Part shown: positions 27,501 through 31,508 of the stretch, piece by piece | How the letters are laid out: every line of letters starts with the position of its first letter | Position numbering within the stretch: position 1 is the first letter of the stretch | Assembly (NCBI RefSeq): GCF_910592395.1 | Contig: NC_088311.1 | Span: 18,604,501-18,664,500 of the forward strand | DNA: 60,000 nucleotides | Source: Lineus longissimus | Taxonomy: Eukaryota > Nemertea > Pilidiophora > Heteronemertea > Lineidae | Direction of reading: 5' to 3' | Position numbers and translations under genes: made by a program | Notes under the pieces: generated by a model | The model's input: the letters and a program-made list of their open reading frames with translations, nothing else | Databases searched by the model: none | What the model was told of the DNA's origin: nothing

Positions 27501-30500
27501 GTATAGCACATGGAACAAGACAAGGACGATGAGGACAAAGCAGGTTGATGATGACGTCACAATGAAAGAAGTATGCGGCACATCCGGGTATTAGGATGAT
27601 GATGATGACGTCACAGTAAAAGAAGGATTGGATATCTAAACACACTACGTTTTGGTGGAAATTAAAATACTAATAGAAAATAAACAAAATATTTAAGGGA
27701 AACCTGTAATTTGAATATTTGAAGAAAGGGTGGTTATTAATGTCTAATGCCGAGCAAATTCAGATGAAGGCAAAGAGAAGCCATTTTTACAGAAGAATGA
27801 TGGAGCTTTTTGTACATTTGCTGAATTCCATCATTACGCTTCCCCCTAATCGCGGAAACCGAATAAAATAATGGGTCACTAAAATTTTCGAAAAGAACCT
27901 TGTCCAAATTATTCTTTTCATACAAAAAATCTGGCTCGAACAGATCAAACTGAACGTTCTCTCCGAAATCGACGGAAACCAAATTGAAGATGGCTGCCGT
28001 GGCGGCCATATTGGATCACGGCGATATTCGAAAGGAATCTTCCCCAAGTCACTAACAACCCCCCCCCCCCCCCCAAAAAAAACCTCGCGCAAGTGATCGA
28101 GGCGTTTGTCTGATAATTGACGGAAAGTGGAACAACGCACTGGCCACTGCCCCCGATGTTCGACTGTTACTCTTCATCAGGGGTCATACTAAAAAGCTCT
28201 ATTTGAGGTTAGGGATTCAACTCGTGAACAGCTGGACTAATCTACTCCTGTTGGTGATTTGAAGCTGGAAAGGGATGAAGCGATAGAGTCAGCAGCTATA
28301 TGTACTCGCCTTTGATGTAAATGACGGCAATTAGTTACGTACGGCTAGAGTGTACCAGAAAAAATACGGTCTCTAAACCTTAAAAATTCTTGTGATATAG
28401 ACATGAATTTCGATTGCGAACGTAAGATCGGATAGAAGTATTGAATATTCTTTTGTATTTTGAAACATTTTTGAATAACGAGGACAAAAGCGGAATAAGG
28501 TAATTGGACCAACTCGAAATAATTTTACTTGCATAGACTGTTAATTTGAGTTGCATTTCATTAGTTTTTGCCAAAGGGATTCAATTCCTTAACCTTTCAA
28601 CCTGCCCCTTTTTTAGACTTACCTTGTTGGTATTCTAAAATTTGCCCTTTTGTTAATCTTGTACGCCCGCTGAAGATAATTCGAACCTATCGTTTTTTTC
28701 ACACCGGGCAGTGTAAGGCTATCTAGGTTAAAAACTGAGATGAAATCAAAACCTGCAAAGACAAATAGAGAAATCACTGTGTCTTACTAGGACCCTTTCA
28801 GGCGTACGTGCAAGGATTGTATAAGTATTTCACTTTAAGATAACACCTCAGCCATCTGTACTTGGCTCAGGTTCGAGTCCAAGGACGAACACCAACAACT
28901 TCCGCAGCGGTGCTGACCGCGCTTGATTATCTTGGAATTATTACCTTGGCTCCAACTGCTCTCTAATGATATATAAAAGGGACAGGAGCCAGGTCTTTTG
29001 GGACCCTAGGGCAATTAAAAGATGCCAATTTTGATCCGTCATGCTAAGGAATGGCAAAGCAACAAAGTAAGCTATCGGCGAAACAGCTTCAGTTCTTATA
29101 TTTTATAAACAATGGGTTAAACATATGTTAAACATTGACCGGCATTTCTTGTGATGTTGGACTTCGAAAAGGTAGAGTAGGCATGTAAAAAACATGTGTT
29201 TTCATTGGAGAGATTCACAGCATAAAATATACAATAAAATGTGTATTGCACTTTAACATGATCCGGTTCACCCTGAAGATTAAGCATTCCCACGTGTTTG
29301 GAGATCCGTGACGAGTGTTAAAGGGAGAACTTGGGAGTGTGAACAAGGTGGGTGAAAAGTTATACCCTGAGCTCATCCCAGGACCCTACGTGCATTTGCC
29401 ACCTAAAGACTTTACAACATTGCACAGAGGGAAAGTCTCAGTCATCCGATAGATCTGAATTTCATATACGAGATTATCCAGATCGATCTGGATATCCATT
29501 GGATATGGTGGGCCTACTTAAATGGTCTAACCGTCGTTAGTTCTTTCCGCGACCGTCTCAAAGGCAGCGGTACATGTCAGGTACAACTTTCATGACCTCT
29601 GGTCTAACGAACATGATTCATCGTGATGAACGTCATAATTTTGCGATTTAGTGGAGTACCGGCGAGGCCTTAAAGAAATGGAGGGTTAACGTTACCTGCG
29701 ATGGCACAAATGTCATGATCTTTCCCTTCCTCGTCGAAGATATCCTCTGCAAAAAGAGTAGAATATGATTAGTAATGTAATATTGGCAATATTGAATAGT
29801 TAGGATAATTCTGACCACTTCACCTACATGATGACCGGTGTGACAGCGGATATAGTCCCCCTGGAGTCATAGTCCGGTAGCATTGTATTTGACCAAGCAG
29901 CATGATCTATTGTACCGCTAACCCTAACCAAAACATTTAGCAATGCGGGCTATTGTTACACGGACTATCAGCCCTAGGTCTACTATCCCTTGCACACCGG
30001 TCAGCAGGTCAGAATGCTGGAATAATGGCCTAGTACATAGTAGACCATAATTCAGACGATAATGATACAGAAGTGATGGTCAAGACCATAATTCAGAGAA
30101 CTGTGATACAAGAATAATGGTCTAGACCGTAAGCAATTAGTTAATGCTTACGAATAATAGTGGACCGTCATTTGACTACAGTGAGTTGCTATAATGGTCG
30201 ACTGATGGTCTTGACCATTATTGAAGCCGCGGGTGTTCTATCGATTAATAGTCCAGTCTATTATGAATCATGTATTATGTTTCGCTGACTTATTGACTAG
30301 GCCATTATTCCGGGACATCATTCTGATTCGCTGAATTGTGGTCTTGACCATTATTTATGGCAATCGGTAGGGTGATTATGGTCTAGACTGTTACTCCTGG
30401 CTTGTGATTGGTTATCAATTTACGGTCTAGTCTACAAATCGGTGACGGTTGATGTACGGTCTAGACCCTTAATTGGCATTTTTGTCCATCACGACCTACA

Positions 30501-31114
30501 TGTACCAGTATATGAGCCAAGGGCCAAACTGAGCGCGGTAAAGACTCTGGCGCGATCAGCAGATACCACCCAATGACTGCCTAGCAGAGAGGCCATAGAG
30601 AAACAGGAAACTGAGGCTAGGAAGACGACCAAAATATCACAAATAATACATCGAATGTTTTGTTAACTCTTCCTCTTTGATTTTTATACTGCAGGTCCAT
30701 ATCATGCAAACATGTGGTTTTACAGAAATCACAACCAGGGTGGCCAACTTGATGAATAGATGCACTCATTTCACCTATCATGGTCTCACCAACCACAAAC
30801 AAATCCGACGGGTCTATCGCTGGCTGCAGCCGATATAGTATTCATTATGATTGGCTACTGTGGTTAGCTGGGATCAGCCAACCGTATACAACATGCAGGT
30901 AGGCTTTCGTCGAGGTTTGCAACATCGCTGACCATGCTGAGCGTGTCGGCCTGTTGTATTGAGACTTCTATTCCAGGACAAGCATTCTTGTCACACGCCT
31001 CTGAGTGCCAAGCGATCGCTTGATCAAAAGTGTAAAATATTACTCACGAGATCGTCCTGTTCTTATTTGTGATACGGCAATAACCGTGATCCATAATATG
31101 CTGAGATGAGTCAT
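430..31114 (-). CDS. COL9A1-like: FACIT collagen, alpha-1(IX)-like; whole gene as seen (35 coding exons, 3' end outside window)
   Basis: The spliced reading frame encodes an extracellular-matrix FACIT collagen, expected to coat or link collagen fibrils. Seen: signal peptide (residues 1-22), TSPN/laminin-G-like NC4 (about 35-240) with four cysteines, a CxxxC hinge (256, 260), Gly-X-Y helix (262-860) with four interruptions, an NC2 segment (861-886) with one Cys, and the start of COL1 (887-965). Helix exons begin with intact Gly codons; phases are 1,1,2 then 0 up to NC2, then 1. Family knowledge: vertebrate COL9A1 has the same NC4-COL3-NC3-COL2-NC2-COL1 order, a similar motif FRIPTR in NC4, and NC2 of the form CxxxxxExxAxM. 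Types XVI and XIX share the TSPN-helix plan and remain alternatives. The end of COL1, NC1 and 3' UTR are beyond position 1. Each exon is listed separately. Confidence 0.9.
786..875 (-). CDS. Collagen coding exon 34: COL1 helix
   Basis: 90 nt, phase 1 to phase 1, acceptor TGCTTTCAG, donor GTAAGA. Starts [16 protein letters not shown] and ends [10 protein letters not shown]. Unbroken Gly-X-Y. Confidence 0.92.
1085..1170 (-). repeat. Possible decayed tRNA-derived SINE
   Basis: On the minus strand GGTTCGATTCC (1110-1120) is a perfect pol III B box, with a stretch before it resembling a tRNA 5' half (GAGTTGTGGCTTGGGTC). No clean cloverleaf forms, so it is a repeat remnant, not a tRNA gene. Confidence 0.4.
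1242..1343 (-). CDS. Collagen coding exon 33: second half of NC2 and start of COL1
   Basis: 102 nt, phase 1 to phase 1, acceptor TCTCCTTCAG, donor GTAAGT. Reads [20 protein letters not shown] then [25 protein letters not shown] matches the type IX NC2 pattern E-x-x-A-x-M-x-x-x-L. GE-GFP lacks one residue of a triplet, an early COL1 imperfection. Confidence 0.9.
1945..1999 (-). CDS. Collagen coding exon 32: first half of NC2
   Basis: 55 nt, phase 0 to phase 1, acceptor CTTTACAG, donor GTAATA. Encodes [18 protein letters not shown] and one base more. The cysteine in RRMCKDIL aligns with the conserved NC2 cysteine of alpha-1(IX), preceded there too by GRx. NC2 is where FACIT chains are thought to register and disulphide-bond. 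Confidence 0.88.
2000..3598. other. Intron 31 content
   Basis: 1.6-kb intron between coding exons 31 and 32. I see no further Gly-X-Y exon and no bounded repeat in it. Confidence 0.6.
3599..3745 (-). CDS. Collagen coding exon 31: Gly-X-Y helix up to NC2
   Basis: 147 nt (49 codons), phase 0, acceptor CTTTCCAG, donor GTAGGT. Starts [20 protein letters not shown], its first Pro finishing the GQP triplet, and ends GIPGNPGPP. With exon 30 it sums to 180 nt, 20 unbroken triplets. Confidence 0.92.
4406..4438 (-). CDS. Collagen coding exon 30: 33-nt helix exon
   Basis: 33 nt, [11 protein letters not shown]; acceptor TTATTTCAG, donor GTAAGT, phase 0. It ends in the middle of a triplet (G-Q) that the next exon completes with Pro, so splitting is at a codon border but not at a triplet border. 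Pro-rich, as expected for renucleation after the large insert. Confidence 0.88.
4439..5388. other. Intron 29 content
   Basis: About 950 bp between exons 29 and 30; no repeat or extra exon recognised. Introns 30 (3746-4405) and 28 (5551-6186) likewise show nothing beyond AT-rich sequence. Confidence 0.55.
5389..5550 (-). CDS. Collagen coding exon 29: large exon with a 36-residue non-helical insert
   Basis: 162 nt (54 codons), phase 0, donor GTAAGT; the acceptor GTGTTTGAAG has a weak pyrimidine tract. Starts with six triplets ([18 protein letters not shown]), then a non-helical stretch that runs [19 protein letters not shown] and [17 protein letters not shown] (762-797). It holds an N-S-S sequon, a Ser-Gly pair, three tyrosines and two lysine/arginine clusters. 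Family data do not suggest a counterpart in vertebrate COL2. It could act as a flexible, modified or cleaved hinge (inference). Confidence 0.83.
6187..6258 (-). CDS. Collagen coding exon 28: Gly-X-Y helix
   Basis: 72 nt, eight triplets, starting [19 protein letters not shown] and ending PPGPP; acceptor TTTTCCTAG, donor GTAAGT, phase 0. Hydrophobic rather than charged, unlike most of the helix. Confidence 0.91.
6508..7048 (+). mobile_element. 541-bp non-autonomous DNA transposon, copy A (9-bp target duplication)
   Basis: Flanked by identical TTTTTCTTT (6499-6507 and 7049-7057). Ends are inverted: left GAAAGTGACTATTTGGCAAG, right, reversed, GGCCGGGTCTATTTGGCAAG. Near-palindromes built on TTTGGCAAGC crowd both ends. 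A copy at 37704-38244 has the same length and is nearly identical; a deleted copy is at 52024-52267. A 9-bp duplication is typical of the Mutator superfamily, so I class it as MULE-like; no transposase is present. Confidence 0.85.
7120..7236 (-). CDS. Collagen coding exon 27: Gly-X-Y helix, tyrosine-rich start
   Basis: 117 nt, thirteen triplets, starting [20 protein letters not shown] and ending VGRNGSP; acceptor AAATTCCAG, donor GTACGT, phase 0. Three tyrosines in four triplets are unusual for a helix. The downstream intron holds the 541-bp element with 9-bp duplication. Confidence 0.91.
7613..7666 (-). CDS. Collagen coding exon 26: Gly-X-Y helix
   Basis: 54 nt, six triplets, [18 protein letters not shown]; acceptor GGTTTCAG, donor GTATGT, phase 0. 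GPK and GLK give two candidate hydroxylysines; KGD spans two triplets. Confidence 0.92.
7960..8004 (-). CDS. Collagen coding exon 25: Gly-X-Y helix, 45-nt exon
   Basis: 45 nt, five triplets, [15 protein letters not shown]; acceptor ATCTTTCAG, donor GTGAGT, phase 0. Forty-five is the other classic collagen exon size (54 minus 9). Confidence 0.92.
8235..8345. mobile_element. Short TTAA-flanked MITE (111 bp)
   Basis: TTAA at 8231-8234 and 8346-8349 surrounds a unit with inverted ends AGTGCATCATG and, reversed from the right, AGTGCATATGA. It sits 40 bp from the donor of exon 24. Its ends differ from those of the 211-bp TTAA element. Confidence 0.55.
8388..8504 (-). CDS. Collagen coding exon 24: Gly-X-Y helix, 13 triplets
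   Basis: 117 nt, starting [19 protein letters not shown] and ending PGDIGIT; acceptor GCTTTTCAG, donor GTGAGA, phase 0. Unbroken. The 2.5-kb intron upstream contains a palindromic MITE (9727-9870). Confidence 0.92.
8505..9726. other. Intron 23, first part: nothing recognised
   Basis: AT-rich intron sequence with many short TACGTATAC-type words near 9050; no exon or transposon ends seen. Confidence 0.5.
9727..9870. mobile_element. Palindromic MITE (144 bp)
   Basis: Left end GGCTTATTATGAAAGACGCC is repeated, reversed, at the right end (GGGCGTCTTTCATCATAAGCC, one gap). The arms continue inward with GCCCGGTCTGCAGA / TCTGCAGACTCGGC, so most of the unit could fold into one hairpin with a short loop near 9795-9815. 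GC-rich compared with the intron around it. Target duplication not resolved. Confidence 0.75.
9871..11041. other. Intron 23, second part: nothing recognised
   Basis: AT-rich intron with an ACATGT microsatellite near 10826-10842. No coding exon seen. Confidence 0.5.
11042..11113 (-). CDS. Collagen coding exon 23: 18-residue helical-looking interruption
   Basis: 72 nt, phase 0, acceptor CTTTTTCAG, donor GTAAGT. After GEPGRA the Gly-X-Y rule stops and [18 protein letters not shown] follows (591-608). Spacing of Leu and Met with charged residues between them suggests a short amphipathic alpha helix. The next exon restarts the helix with GAPGPRG. No cysteine is present. Confidence 0.87.
11390..12245. 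mobile_element. Internally deleted PIF/Harbinger transposon (856 bp)
   Basis: Duplicated target TTA at 11387-11389 and 12246-12248. The two ends are inverted repeats of roughly 240 bp, starting AGCCTGCACCACACGGTGAA. TTA duplication plus the transposase fragment inside (next entry) identify PIF/Harbinger. Long, well-kept arms mean fairly recent insertion. It lies in the intron between exons 22 and 23. Confidence 0.9.
11559..11948 (-). pseudogene. Harbinger transposase, N-terminal fragment
   Basis: A 129-codon frame inside the Harbinger element. After a short start and a run of arginines it reads [20 protein letters not shown], then [10 protein letters not shown] and [17 protein letters not shown], the opening part of HARBI1/ALP1-like nucleases (W-V-R-P-W, GAY, ELR-x-EDP, LL-x-x-VGP-x-I-x-x-QDT). 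Full proteins are roughly 350-400 residues with a DDE core; here the frame runs into the terminal repeat at 11640 and the catalytic core is absent. The arginine run comes from a CCGCCG repeat. It cannot be an active transposase. Confidence 0.85.
12318..12371 (-). CDS. Collagen coding exon 22: Gly-X-Y helix
   Basis: 54 nt, six triplets, [18 protein letters not shown]; acceptor ATTTTCAG, donor GTATGT, phase 0. The following intron carries the deleted Harbinger element only 72 bp from the donor. Confidence 0.92.
12381..12499. repeat. Two-copy 60-bp tandem duplication at intron start
   Basis: CAAGTTGGACTTCGCTTTAT with flanks occurs at about 12398 and 12457; the unit is about 59 bp and the two copies differ at a few bases. 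It lies 10 bp upstream of exon 22 in gene orientation, so the copy nearest the exon carries the acceptor region and the copying did not spread into the exon. Confidence 0.75.
12828..12881 (-). CDS. Collagen coding exon 21: Gly-X-Y helix
   Basis: 54 nt, six triplets, [18 protein letters not shown]; acceptor TTTGCAG, donor GTGAGT, phase 0. Alanine-rich and poor in proline, so locally less rigid than its neighbours. Confidence 0.92.
13317..13424 (-). CDS. Collagen coding exon 20: Gly-X-Y helix
   Basis: 108 nt, twelve triplets, starting [18 protein letters not shown] and ending EGPRGLK; acceptor TTCCTTAG, donor GTAGGG, phase 0. Y-position lysines occur in the first and last triplets. Confidence 0.92.
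14090..14143 (-). CDS. Collagen coding exon 19: Gly-X-Y helix
   Basis: 54 nt, six triplets, [18 protein letters not shown]; acceptor CATTTCAG, donor GTAAGC, phase 0. GQK ends the exon, giving a Y-position lysine that could be hydroxylated. Confidence 0.92.
14532..14585 (-). CDS. Collagen coding exon 18: Gly-X-Y helix (start of COL2-like part)
   Basis: 54 nt, six triplets, [18 protein letters not shown]; acceptor CACTGTAG, donor GTAGGT, phase 0. A proline-rich start after an interruption, as is usual where a triple helix must start again. Confidence 0.92.
15050..15112 (-). CDS. Collagen coding exon 17: helix end and 12-residue interruption (candidate NC3)
   Basis: 63 nt, phase 0, acceptor GTACCGCAG, donor GTAGGT. 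Three triplets (GPPGVDGIS) followed by [12 protein letters not shown] (465-476). Vertebrate alpha-1(IX) NC3 is also about 12 residues, but there it carries cysteines and this one does not. I take it as the NC3 counterpart because the helix after it, up to NC2, has 109 triplets, near the 113 of COL2. Confidence 0.85.
15761..15814 (-). CDS. Collagen coding exon 16: Gly-X-Y helix
   Basis: 54 nt, six triplets, [18 protein letters not shown]; acceptor TTTTTGCAG, donor GTAAGT, phase 0. Rich in Gln and Thr, with few charges. Confidence 0.92.
15943..16145 (+). repeat. tRNA-derived SINE-like repeat
   Basis: GGCGTGGTGCTAGGAGTG resembles a pol III A box region and GCGTTCGAATCCC (15995-16007) is a perfect B box, about 35 bp apart. 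A non-tRNA body follows. In the intron before exon 15 (gene orientation). No CCA-competent cloverleaf, so not a tRNA gene. Confidence 0.6.
16428..16535 (-). CDS. Collagen coding exon 15: Gly-X-Y helix, strongly charged
   Basis: 108 nt, twelve triplets, starting [20 protein letters not shown] and ending GSPGGRGPR; acceptor CGTTTTAG, donor GTAAGT, phase 0. A block of [12 protein letters not shown] is markedly charged. KGD occurs but RGD does not. Confidence 0.92.
16923..16982 (-). CDS. Collagen coding exon 14: second half of the interruption, then helix
   Basis: 60 nt, [20 protein letters not shown]; acceptor ATTCTAG, donor GTATGT, phase 0. VREII joins SE of the exon before to give a seven-residue break (380-386). 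Other nearby splice sites were tried and throw the later glycines out of frame, so the break seems real. Confidence 0.87.
17226..17285 (-). CDS. Collagen coding exon 13: helix ending in an interruption
   Basis: 60 nt, [20 protein letters not shown]; acceptor TTCACAG, donor GTAGGT, phase 0. Six triplets, then Ser-Glu breaks the Gly-X-Y rule at the exon end. Length departs from 54 by exactly two codons, which fits a break built at the exon border. Confidence 0.88.
17656..17709 (-). CDS. Collagen coding exon 12: Gly-X-Y helix, charged
   Basis: 54 nt, six triplets, [18 protein letters not shown]; acceptor GATTTGCAG, donor GTAAGT, phase 0. GEK and GER triplets make it a charged, probably stable stretch. 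Confidence 0.92.
18295..18348 (-). CDS. Collagen coding exon 11: Gly-X-Y helix
   Basis: 54 nt, six triplets, [18 protein letters not shown]; acceptor TCTTTCAG, donor GTAAGT, phase 0. N-G-T-I does not make an N-x-S/T sequon. The 60-bp tandem array lies in the intron just upstream. Confidence 0.92.
18575..18815. repeat. 60-bp tandem repeat, four copies
   Basis: The phrase AACAGCACATCTCGTATTGC recurs every 60 bp (about 18608, 18674, 18734, 18794), each followed by CCTACTGCCTACTGCCATTT and TTTGTCTGG. The inner CCTACTG is itself a 7-bp repeat. Since 60 is divisible by three, frames stay open across it and give a false long ORF. Confidence 0.92.
18986..19039 (-). CDS. Collagen coding exon 10: Gly-X-Y helix
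   Basis: 54 nt, six triplets, [18 protein letters not shown]. Acceptor TGCTGCAG, donor GTAAGC, phase 0. Two GKP triplets give candidate hydroxylysine positions only in X, so no strong cross-link site. Confidence 0.92.
19331..19438 (-). CDS. Collagen coding exon 9: Gly-X-Y helix (COL3 part)
   Basis: 108 nt (2 x 54), twelve unbroken triplets, starting [16 protein letters not shown] and ending [10 protein letters not shown]. Acceptor TATCTTCAG, donor GTAAGC, phase 0. The 2.6-kb intron before it holds the nested Harbinger-type and foldback-like insertions. Confidence 0.92.
20133..21133. mobile_element. Foldback-like element with tandem-repeat arms (1,001 bp), nested
   Basis: Flanked by perfect GCGCTGAG (20125-20132 and 21134-21141). 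Ends: GGTTTATGCCTGTTTCGCC left and, reversed, GGTGTATTCCTGTTTCGCC right. Each arm is an array of about 11-12 units of 15-17 bp (consensus TATTCCTGTTTCGCC), direct on the left (20141-20332) and inverted on the right (20957-21127). The middle 620 bp is unique. Arms made of arrays are the mark of foldback elements; 8-bp duplications occur with hAT, P and Merlin transposons, so the superfamily is open. Confidence 0.88.
20776..20931 (-). other. Exon-like open stretch inside the foldback-like element
   Basis: Read on the minus strand, CTAACCTCCCCACAG is a textbook 3' splice site, followed by an open frame of 49 codons from GAATATGAACCG to TGA at 20778-20776. Its end reads [19 protein letters not shown] and [10 protein letters not shown]. 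From the first AG the frame meets TAG at codon 2; from the AG just after, it is open. It may be a captured terminal exon or a remnant of the element's own gene. I do not recognise the protein. Confidence 0.3.
22040..22093 (-). CDS. Collagen coding exon 8: CxxxC hinge and first Gly-X-Y triplets
   Basis: 54 nt, phase 0, acceptor ATATTGCAG, donor GTAAGA. Encodes [18 protein letters not shown]. Two cysteines three residues apart (256, 260) come just before the helix begins and could form inter-chain disulphides. These, the NC4 cysteines and the NC2 cysteine are the only cysteines in the visible protein. Confidence 0.88.
22626..22667 (-). CDS. Collagen coding exon 7: NC4 linker
   Basis: 42 nt, phase 0, acceptor TTCTTTCAG, donor GTAAAT. 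Encodes [14 protein letters not shown], a short polar linker between the globular domain and the helix. N-N-T is a possible glycosylation site. The sequence itself is not conserved, so placement rests on the splice sites, phase and position between two sure exons. Confidence 0.72.
23285..23359 (-). CDS. Collagen coding exon 6: end of TSPN domain
   Basis: 75 nt, phase 0, acceptor CAACTTCAG, donor GTAAGT. Encodes [12 protein letters not shown] and ends [13 protein letters not shown], the CD pair and C-x-ELP are the closing strand and last two cysteines of TSPN in types V, IX and XI. Confidence 0.92.
23757..24086 (+). other. Unrecognised 109-codon open frame in intron 5
   Basis: A plus-strand frame preceded by TTGACTTTTGCAG, a fair acceptor, and ending at TAA 24084-24086. 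It contains [20 protein letters not shown] and [17 protein letters not shown]. No domain recognised, and an overlapping 99-codon frame exists on the same strand. Chance, a decayed retroelement next to the LINE piece at 24247, or a nested exon are all possible; chance is the simplest. Confidence 0.2.
24247..24412 (+). pseudogene. Non-LTR retrotransposon, decayed C-terminal end of the RT protein
   Basis: Reads [20 protein letters not shown] followed by [12 protein letters not shown], then a stop and a shifted [11 protein letters not shown]. The pattern YGxRSFxVxxxxLWNxLxxxIxxAxxxxxFKxxLxxxLF is the common tail of Jockey/CR1/L2-type reverse transcriptase proteins. Frameshift and lack of upstream RT domains show it is dead. 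It lies in intron 5. Confidence 0.7.
24707..24877 (-). CDS. Collagen coding exon 5: TSPN/laminin-G-like fold, WHK and VDC motifs
   Basis: 171 nt (57 codons), phase 0, acceptor ATATTTCAG, donor GTAAGT. Starts [20 protein letters not shown] and continues FVDC; WHK and FVDC are near invariant in TSPN domains. N-A-T is a possible N-glycosylation site. Later [13 protein letters not shown] matches the family's LP-x-x-PRG-x-x-IDG turn. Confidence 0.93.
25952..26174 (-). CDS. Collagen coding exon 4: TSPN core
   Basis: 223 nt, phase 2 to phase 0, acceptor CATTGTAG, donor GTAGGT. Residues 83-157. The motif [17 protein letters not shown] is the TSPN hallmark (F-P-x-G-L-P-x-x-F-x-F-x-T-F-R), followed by WNLIRIED, then the strands FAVKFDGQ and [10 protein letters not shown]. 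This is the best-conserved exon and fixes the family. Confidence 0.93.
26865..27000 (+). repeat. tRNA-derived SINE, copy 1 of a shared family
   Basis: A-box-like TAGCCAAGCGGCTAAA (26876-26891) and B box GGTTCGATCCC (26923-26933), then a body TTGCATTTCTGGATGAACTA and GCGTGGCTTCAAGGAAATAA. The body recurs at 37070-37110 and, more altered, at 40110-40145, so the three form one family. Present in intron 3. Confidence 0.7.
28059..28082. repeat. Homopolymer junction: C16 then A8
   Basis: Sixteen C (28059-28074) directly followed by eight A. Part of a group of C runs in the window (14 at 41147, 21 at 43603, 24 at 55851). Lengths of such runs are often misread by sequencers. Confidence 0.9.
28623..28752 (-). 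CDS. Collagen coding exon 3: first part of TSPN domain
   Basis: 130 nt, phase 1 to phase 2, acceptor TCTTTGCAG, donor GTAAGT. Begins [10 protein letters not shown] and ends with RANFRIPTR. The opening FDxISxFxLD and closing FRIPTR are typical of type IX/XVI/XIX TSPN domains (residues about 40-83). No interrupted or missing part is apparent. Confidence 0.9.
28850..28960 (+). repeat. Possible tRNA-like SINE remnant
   Basis: GGTTCGAGTCC (28869-28879) is a good B box, but no clear A box or shared body was found. Weak call. Confidence 0.3.
29696..29746 (-). CDS. Collagen coding exon 2: start of mature NC4
   Basis: 51 nt, phase 1 to phase 1, acceptor TTTTTGCAG and donor GTAACG. Encodes the acidic stretch [18 protein letters not shown] (residues 23-40). 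The single cysteine takes the place of the first TSPN cysteine, just ahead of the first strand, as in type IX NC4. Confidence 0.82.
29850..30490. repeat. Palindrome-rich region built on ATGGTCTAGACCAT
   Basis: At least ten variants of GGTCTAGACC or GGTCTTGACCATTAT occur on both strands between 30040 and 30475, several preceded by AATAATGG. The left part (29850-29995) has its own inverted pieces, ATAGTCC and GGACTAT. It looks like a degraded palindromic transposon or a cluster of inverted repeats in intron 1. Ends not resolved. Confidence 0.6.
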
Positions 31115-31117
31115 TTT
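31048..31117 (-). CDS. Collagen coding exon 1: start codon and signal peptide
   Basis: ATG lies at 31114-31112. It encodes [20 protein letters not shown], a short start, a hydrophobic core ([11 protein letters not shown]) and a polar end: a standard secretory signal peptide. The donor is GTGAGT just after 31048, leaving phase 1. A good acceptor (TTTTGCAG) ends at 31118, so coding starts 3 nt into this exon and the 5' UTR is probably split by an intron. No other ATG precedes it in the exon. The first upstream (UTR) exon was not identified. Confidence 0.82.
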
Positions 31118-31322
31118 CTGCAAAATACAAAAGTGTAATTCTGTCAATTCTGAACATTGACTACTGTCATGTCACTTCCTCATATTGGCTTCATCATATT
31201 TGTTGCTCCAATCCACTGCAATATAGGAAGAATTTTCTTGAATCTAACACACATCCTGGCTGCCTTTTACAGAACATCTTGGCCCCTCGTGTCGAGACTG
31301 TAGGTTTCCTTTAACATGTTAA
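31118..31322. other. Region just upstream of first coding exon
   Basis: Expected to be the end of a 5' UTR intron in view of the acceptor before the ATG. No TATA box, initiator or UTR exon could be assigned. Confidence 0.4.
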
Positions 31323-31508
31323 AGGGGACTATAGGCAGGAGCAGAGTGGCTAATTTAGCCATGTTCAGGTCTGATAGGGTCATGTCAGATTTAGCACTAA
31401 ATGTATTCCTCGTACAAGCGTGAATCATTTCGACGTAGTGATATGTGAGCGACCCCTATCGGCGACTTCGTGTAACTTGCCTGCCTAGCTGCTGCCCATA
31501 TTGCCCCT
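31323..31508. mobile_element. TTAA-flanked MITE, copy 2 (186 bp, reversed)
   Basis: Left TTAA 31319-31322; right flank is TTGG, one or two changes from TTAA. Reverse complement matches copy 1 at 173-383 through TATTCCTCGTACAAGCGTGA and TGCCTAGCTGCTGCC. About 200 bp upstream of the signal-peptide exon, so it may lie in the UTR intron or promoter. Confidence 0.7.

Noticed and set aside
29920-29935. Telomere-like CTAACCCTAACC word
   Set aside because: Only two units, internal, with no array; a chance or transposon word.
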